A stretch of DNA of 64,000 nucleotides from Brevundimonas sp. SORGH_AS_0993 (GTDB taxonomy: Bacteria; Pseudomonadota; Alphaproteobacteria; Caulobacterales; Caulobacteraceae): NCBI RefSeq assembly GCF_030818545.1, contig NZ_JAUTAH010000001.1:1307001-1371000 (forward strand), read 5' to 3'. The notes beneath the pieces were generated by a model. That model made no database searches, had not been told where the DNA came from, and saw nothing but the letters and a program-made list of their open reading frames with translations. Made by a program: the position numbers and the translations under genes. The first letter of the stretch is position 1; each line of letters starts with the position of its first letter. Positions 61,089-64,000 of this stretch are shown in pieces.

Positions 61089-61240
61089 CCTCCCTGTCGC
61101 AAGGCGACGGGGAGGTGGCGCGACGCCTCTTGGCGTCGTGACGGAGGGGTTCTTCAAGGTATCGCAGACGTCTGTGAGGCGTCCAGAGCCCTTCCACCAC
61201 GCTTCGCGCGCGCCCCTCCCCACGATGTGGGAAGGAGACA
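61089..61240. repeat. Dispersed repeat-like intergenic segment between murG and mscS
   Basis: CCTCCCTGTCGC and GCGACGGGGAGG (61089-61115) form a 12-bp stem with one G-T wobble and a 3-base loop, followed by GACGGAGGGG and CACCACGCTTCGCG-type segments. Such hairpin segments recur between genes in related alphaproteobacteria. No gene is seen in this gap. Confidence 0.5.
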
Positions 61241-62332
61241 TTATGAGCGCCCCGCCGTCGTCTCGACCAGGTCGGCCAGACGCTGGGCGGCGTCGGGGAT
61301 GGCGACGGAGCGGGCGGCCGCCGACATGGCCGACAGGCGGGCCGGGTCGGACAGGACGCGCTCCAGAACGGCGGTCAGGCTTTCGACCGTCAGGTCGTCC
61401 TCCAGGAGCACCTCGGCCGCGCCCGCGTCGGTCAGGGCCTTGGCGTTCAGACGCTGGTGGTCGTCGGTGGCGATCTTCAGCGGGACCAGGATCGACGGCA
61501 GGGCCGCGACCGCCAGTTCGGCGCAGGTCGAGGCGCCGGAGCGGCCGACCACCAGATGGGCCTTCGACAGGCGCTGGGCCATGTCGCGGAAGAAGGGCGC
61601 GACCTCGGCCTGAACGCCCGCCTCCAGATAGATCTGGCGGGCGGCCTCCAGCGTCTCGGGCCGCGACTGCTGCTGCACGCGCAGGCGGCGACGCAAGGCT
61701 TCGGGCAGGGCCGCGAGCGCACGGGGCGTGGTCTCCGACAGGATGCGGGCGCCCTGGCTGCCGCCCGTCACCAGGACGTGGATCGGGCCGTCGCCGTCGG
61801 GCGCGACATAGGGCCGGTCGAACAGGGCGCGAATGTCGGCCCGCACGGGCGAACCGACGACGTGGGACCGGCCCTGGACCTTCTGCGGCGCGCGCTCAAG
61901 CGTCGGAAAGGACGAGGCGACCTGGCGCACATACGGAGCCAGGATGCGGTTGGTTCGACCCAGGACCGCGTTCTGCTCATGGATCACGGTCGGGCGGCCC
62001 GCCGTCACCGCCGCGACCAGGGCCGGGGCGGACGGATAGCCGCCGAAGCCCACGACGACATCGGCGCCCAGCCGGTCGAAAGCGGTCCGCGCCTGCATCA
62101 CGCCCTTGAGGATGGCGACGCCCGCCTTGACCAGGCCGACAGGGCCGGACCCGGTGGCGGCGTCCAGGGCCAGCCGCTCCTCGGCCGGAAAGGCGTGGGC
62201 GTACTGCTCGCCCCGCCGATCGGTGGCCAGAACCACCCGCCAACCCCGCGCCGCCAGTTCCCGCGCCAGGGCCTCGGCCGGGAACATATGGCCGCCGGTG
62301 CCGCCGGCGGCGAGGACGCAGAGTTTGGACAT
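61241..62332 (-). CDS. murG: Undecaprenyl-PP-MurNAc-pentapeptide GlcNAc transferase
   Basis: 363 residues from ATG 62332 (MSKLCVLAAGGTGGHMFPAE). Membrane-associated GT-B enzyme making lipid II. G-loops GGTGGHMFPAEALARELAAR and VTGGSQGARILSE, plus GRSGASTCAELAVAALPSIL and KIATDDHQRLNAKAL, are diagnostic. The frame stays open to 62554 only because of a 9-bp repeat (VRT/IRT); I reject that extension. ftsW lies upstream and murD beyond it, the normal order. Confidence 0.97.
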   Translation of the reverse strand: MSKLCVLAAGGTGGHMFPAEALARELAARGWRVVLATDRRGEQYAHAFPAEERLALDAATGSGPVGLVKAGVAILKGVMQARTAFDRLGADVVVGFGGYPSAPALVAAVTAGRPTVIHEQNAVLGRTNRILAPYVRQVASSFPTLERAPQKVQGRSHVVGSPVRADIRALFDRPYVAPDGDGPIHVLVTGGSQGARILSETTPRALAALPEALRRRLRVQQQSRPETLEAARQIYLEAGVQAEVAPFFRDMAQRLSKAHLVVGRSGASTCAELAVAALPSILVPLKIATDDHQRLNAKALTDAGAAEVLLEDDLTVESLTAVLERVLSDPARLSAMSAAARSVAIPDAAQRLADLVETTAGRS

Positions 62333-62353
62333 GGGGCCTCCGGGAAAAACAGC

Positions 62354-62484
62354 GTCTGAATAGTCCGATTTGTCCGACGCCGGGACGGCGGATGGAAAAA
62401 AGAGAGTCCGAATAGTCCGAATAGTCCGAACAGTCCGAACAGTCCGAACAGTCCGAACAGTCCGAACAGTCTGATTTGTCCGAT
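62354..62484. repeat. 9-bp tandem repeat between murG and ftsW
   Basis: From 62406 seven near-identical units GTCCGAATA or GTCCGAACA run to 62468, then GTCTGATTT and GTCCGATCG. A smaller array of the same type, GTCTGAATA-GTCCGATTT-GTCCGACGC, stands at 62354-62380. The unit length is a multiple of three, so every frame stays open through it. It lies in the 249-bp gap just upstream of murG, and there are no spacers, so it is not CRISPR. Confidence 0.85.
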
Positions 62485-62581
62485 CGGAAGATCCAGCCCC
62501 CAGCATGGCACGGTTCGGGGCGGCGCTAGGAAGATCGCCGGACGCAGCCCTCAACCCATTGTTTCAGCCGGATTTCGTCCG

Positions 62582-63757
62582 TCAAAATACGCGCCGGCCC
62601 GTCGTCAGGCTGGCGCCGGGTTCGTAGGCGCCGGGCCGACGCCGCGTCAGGGCCAGGGCGAAGCCCATGGTCAGGCACATGGCCAACATGGACGAGCCGC
62701 CATAGCTGACGAACGGCAGGGTCATGCCCTTGGTCGGGATCAGGTTCAGGTTCACCGCGACATTGATGCAGGCCTGAAGCCCGATCAGCATGAACAGGCC
62801 CGCCGCCGCCGTCTGTTCGAACGGGTCGGTCAGCTTCATGGCCCGGCGCATGCCCCGCACCACGATGAAGGCGTACAGGCCGATCATGATCAGGCTGAGG
62901 ATCAAGCCGAACTCCTCGGCGCCGACGGAATAGATGAAGTCGGTGTGCAGGTCGGGCACGCGACGCTTCATCACCCCCTCGCCCACCCCGCGGCCCAGCA
63001 GGCCGCCGGCGCGAATGGCCTCGGCGGCGCTGTCGATCTGGTGGGTGTCGGTGGTCTCGGGCGAGAAGAAGCGGCTGAGGCGGTCGCGCATATGGCCGAA
63101 GACGAAATACAGCGACACCAGCCCCGCCATGCCCAGGCTGGCCAGCACCGCCATCCATTTGAACGGCACGCCGGCCATGAAGAAGACGGCCATGAAGGTG
63201 GTGGTGATCAGAAGGGTCTGGCCGATGTCGGGCTGGATCAGCAGCAGGCAGACCGTCAGGGCGTAGAAGCCGAAGGCGATGGTGACGCCGGGCACCCCCT
63301 GGCCCTTCTGCGCCTCGGCGAACATCCAGGCGGCGAAGACGATCAGGCCGGGCTTGGCGAATTCGCTGGGCTGAAGGCTGAACGGCCCCAGGTTCACCCA
63401 GCGGGCGGCGCCCTTCACCGTGTCGCCGATGAACGGCAGGGCCGCCATCACGACGATGGCGCCGAACAGGGCCAGGACGGCGATGCGCCGCACGCCGCGC
63501 GGCGACATCAGGGAGGTGGTCAGCATGATCGTCAGACCCGCTCCGGCGAAGACGATCATGCGCCAGGAATAGTGGAAGGGGTCGGTGATCGATTCGTCCG
63601 CCAGAATGGCCGCCGGGCTGGAGGCGAAGCTGAGCGACACCCCCAGGCCCATCAGGGCCAGGGCCGCGCCCAAAAGGCCGCGATCCACCGTCCAGAACCA
63701 GCGGGCGATCAGGCTCTGGTCATTGCGGGAGAAGGCGGGGGTGTAATGGGCGCTCAT
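62582..63757 (-). CDS. ftsW: Peptidoglycan glycosyltransferase FtsW
   Basis: 391 residues, about ten TM helices (SEDS family). [20 protein letters not shown] (SEDS core with catalytic-region residues) and [20 protein letters not shown] (C-terminal signature) are present. It polymerises septal peptidoglycan with FtsI. The start overlaps the murD stop (ATGA). Confidence 0.97.
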   Translation of the reverse strand: MSAHYTPAFSRNDQSLIARWFWTVDRGLLGAALALMGLGVSLSFASSPAAILADESITDPFHYSWRMIVFAGAGLTIMLTTSLMSPRGVRRIAVLALFGAIVVMAALPFIGDTVKGAARWVNLGPFSLQPSEFAKPGLIVFAAWMFAEAQKGQGVPGVTIAFGFYALTVCLLLIQPDIGQTLLITTTFMAVFFMAGVPFKWMAVLASLGMAGLVSLYFVFGHMRDRLSRFFSPETTDTHQIDSAAEAIRAGGLLGRGVGEGVMKRRVPDLHTDFIYSVGAEEFGLILSLIMIGLYAFIVVRGMRRAMKLTDPFEQTAAAGLFMLIGLQACINVAVNLNLIPTKGMTLPFVSYGGSSMLAMCLTMGFALALTRRRPGAYEPGASLTTGRRVF

Positions 63758-64000
63758 GACGCGGTTTCCGGGACGGCGCCGAGGGCCAGGACGGCGGCGC
63801 GGAACGCCTCGCCCCGCGCCTCGAAATCGGCGAACTGATCGAAGCTGGCGCAGGCGGGCGACAGCAGGACGATCCGATCCCCGACGGCGGCGGCCGCATC
63901 GTCGGCTGCGGCGGAGACGGCGGCCTCAAGGGTGCGGGAAAGGACGTGGGGGACCCCGTTCGCCGACAGGGTCGCAGCGAAGGCGTCGGCCGCCTGTCCG
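63754..64000 (-). CDS. murD: UDP-N-acetylmuramoylalanine--D-glutamate ligase, 3' part only
   Basis: The minus strand codes for the last 81 or so residues of MurD, including [20 protein letters not shown] and [11 protein letters not shown] before the stop at 63754-63756. The N-terminal part is beyond the window. It precedes ftsW and murG as in the usual dcw order. Confidence 0.9.
   Translation of the reverse strand, partial: GQAADAFAATLSANGVPHVLSRTLEAAVSAAADDAAAAVGDRIVLLSPACASFDQFADFEARGEAFRAAVLALGAVPETAS

Noticed and set aside
62406..62484. CRISPR-like array
   Set aside because: Units are 9 bp, contiguous, and have no spacers.
62333..62554. N-terminal extension of MurG with VRT/IRT repeats
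   Set aside because: Product of the 9-bp repeat; MurG family sequence starts at 62332.

Overview
The window is GC-rich, gene-dense alphaproteobacterial chromosome and most resembles Caulobacteraceae, probably Brevundimonas or a close relative. The support is the CcrM-type GANTC methyltransferase, the flagellar order fliF-fliG-flbE-fliN-flbD-flhA known from Caulobacter, the Caulobacter-like neighbourhood ccrM-mutY-DUF721-dsbA-smc, a long-linker FtsZ, and TTAA-N7-TTAA (CtrA-like) boxes in front of cell-division and flagellar genes. The genus is inferred from gene order and composition. No rRNA, tRNA, CRISPR array, transposase or phage gene was seen.

Layout, left to right. 0-4 kb: isoprenoid block dxs-ispA-xseB plus a histidine phosphatase, minus strand. 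4-7.3 kb: GNAT acetyltransferase, a secreted unknown protein, a VWA protein with a damaged 3' end, CsbD and Nudix genes. 7.3-10.3 kb: a three-gene phosphosignalling operon. 10.3-17.8 kb: early flagellar operon. 17.8-31 kb: housekeeping and accessory genes (lipoprotein hydrolase, uracil-DNA glycosylase, thioesterase, nucleoside transporter, ilvE, an OmpR/EnvZ-type pair, proC, ybjN, ubiK, lgt, midA, pgeF), including the ruins of a vapBC toxin-antitoxin pair. 31-46.5 kb: lpxC, ftsZ, ftsA, ftsQ, ddl, murB and murC, with a lower-GC peptidase/TonB-receptor pair wedged between ftsZ and ftsA. 46.7-61 kb: ccrM, a glycosyltransferase, a TadG-like protein, a glycogen-debranching-type enzyme, mutY, DUF721, two DsbA-like genes, smc and mscS. 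61-64 kb: murG, ftsW and the end of murD.

The main theme is cell division and envelope synthesis. Peptidoglycan precursor enzymes (MurB, MurC, MurD, MurG, Ddl), the divisome (FtsA, FtsQ, FtsW, FtsZ), lipid A (LpxC), lipoprotein maturation (Lgt), chromosome organisation (SMC) and cell-cycle methylation (CcrM) share one 33-kb stretch. Here the usual division and cell wall (dcw) cluster is broken in two places. CtrA-like boxes stand upstream of ftsZ (two), ddl-ftsQ-ftsA, fliF and ybjN-proC, which suggests CtrA-type control as in Caulobacter.

The most interesting points are the TonB-receptor gene broken by a 4-bp CGAT duplication, its placement with an S9 peptidase between ftsA and ftsZ, the degraded vapBC module, a 9-bp tandem repeat between murG and ftsW, a dense set of palindromes between the debranching enzyme gene and mutY, and a one-base frameshift that makes the VWA gene read through its own terminator. 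I did not find a clear new defence or mobile system.
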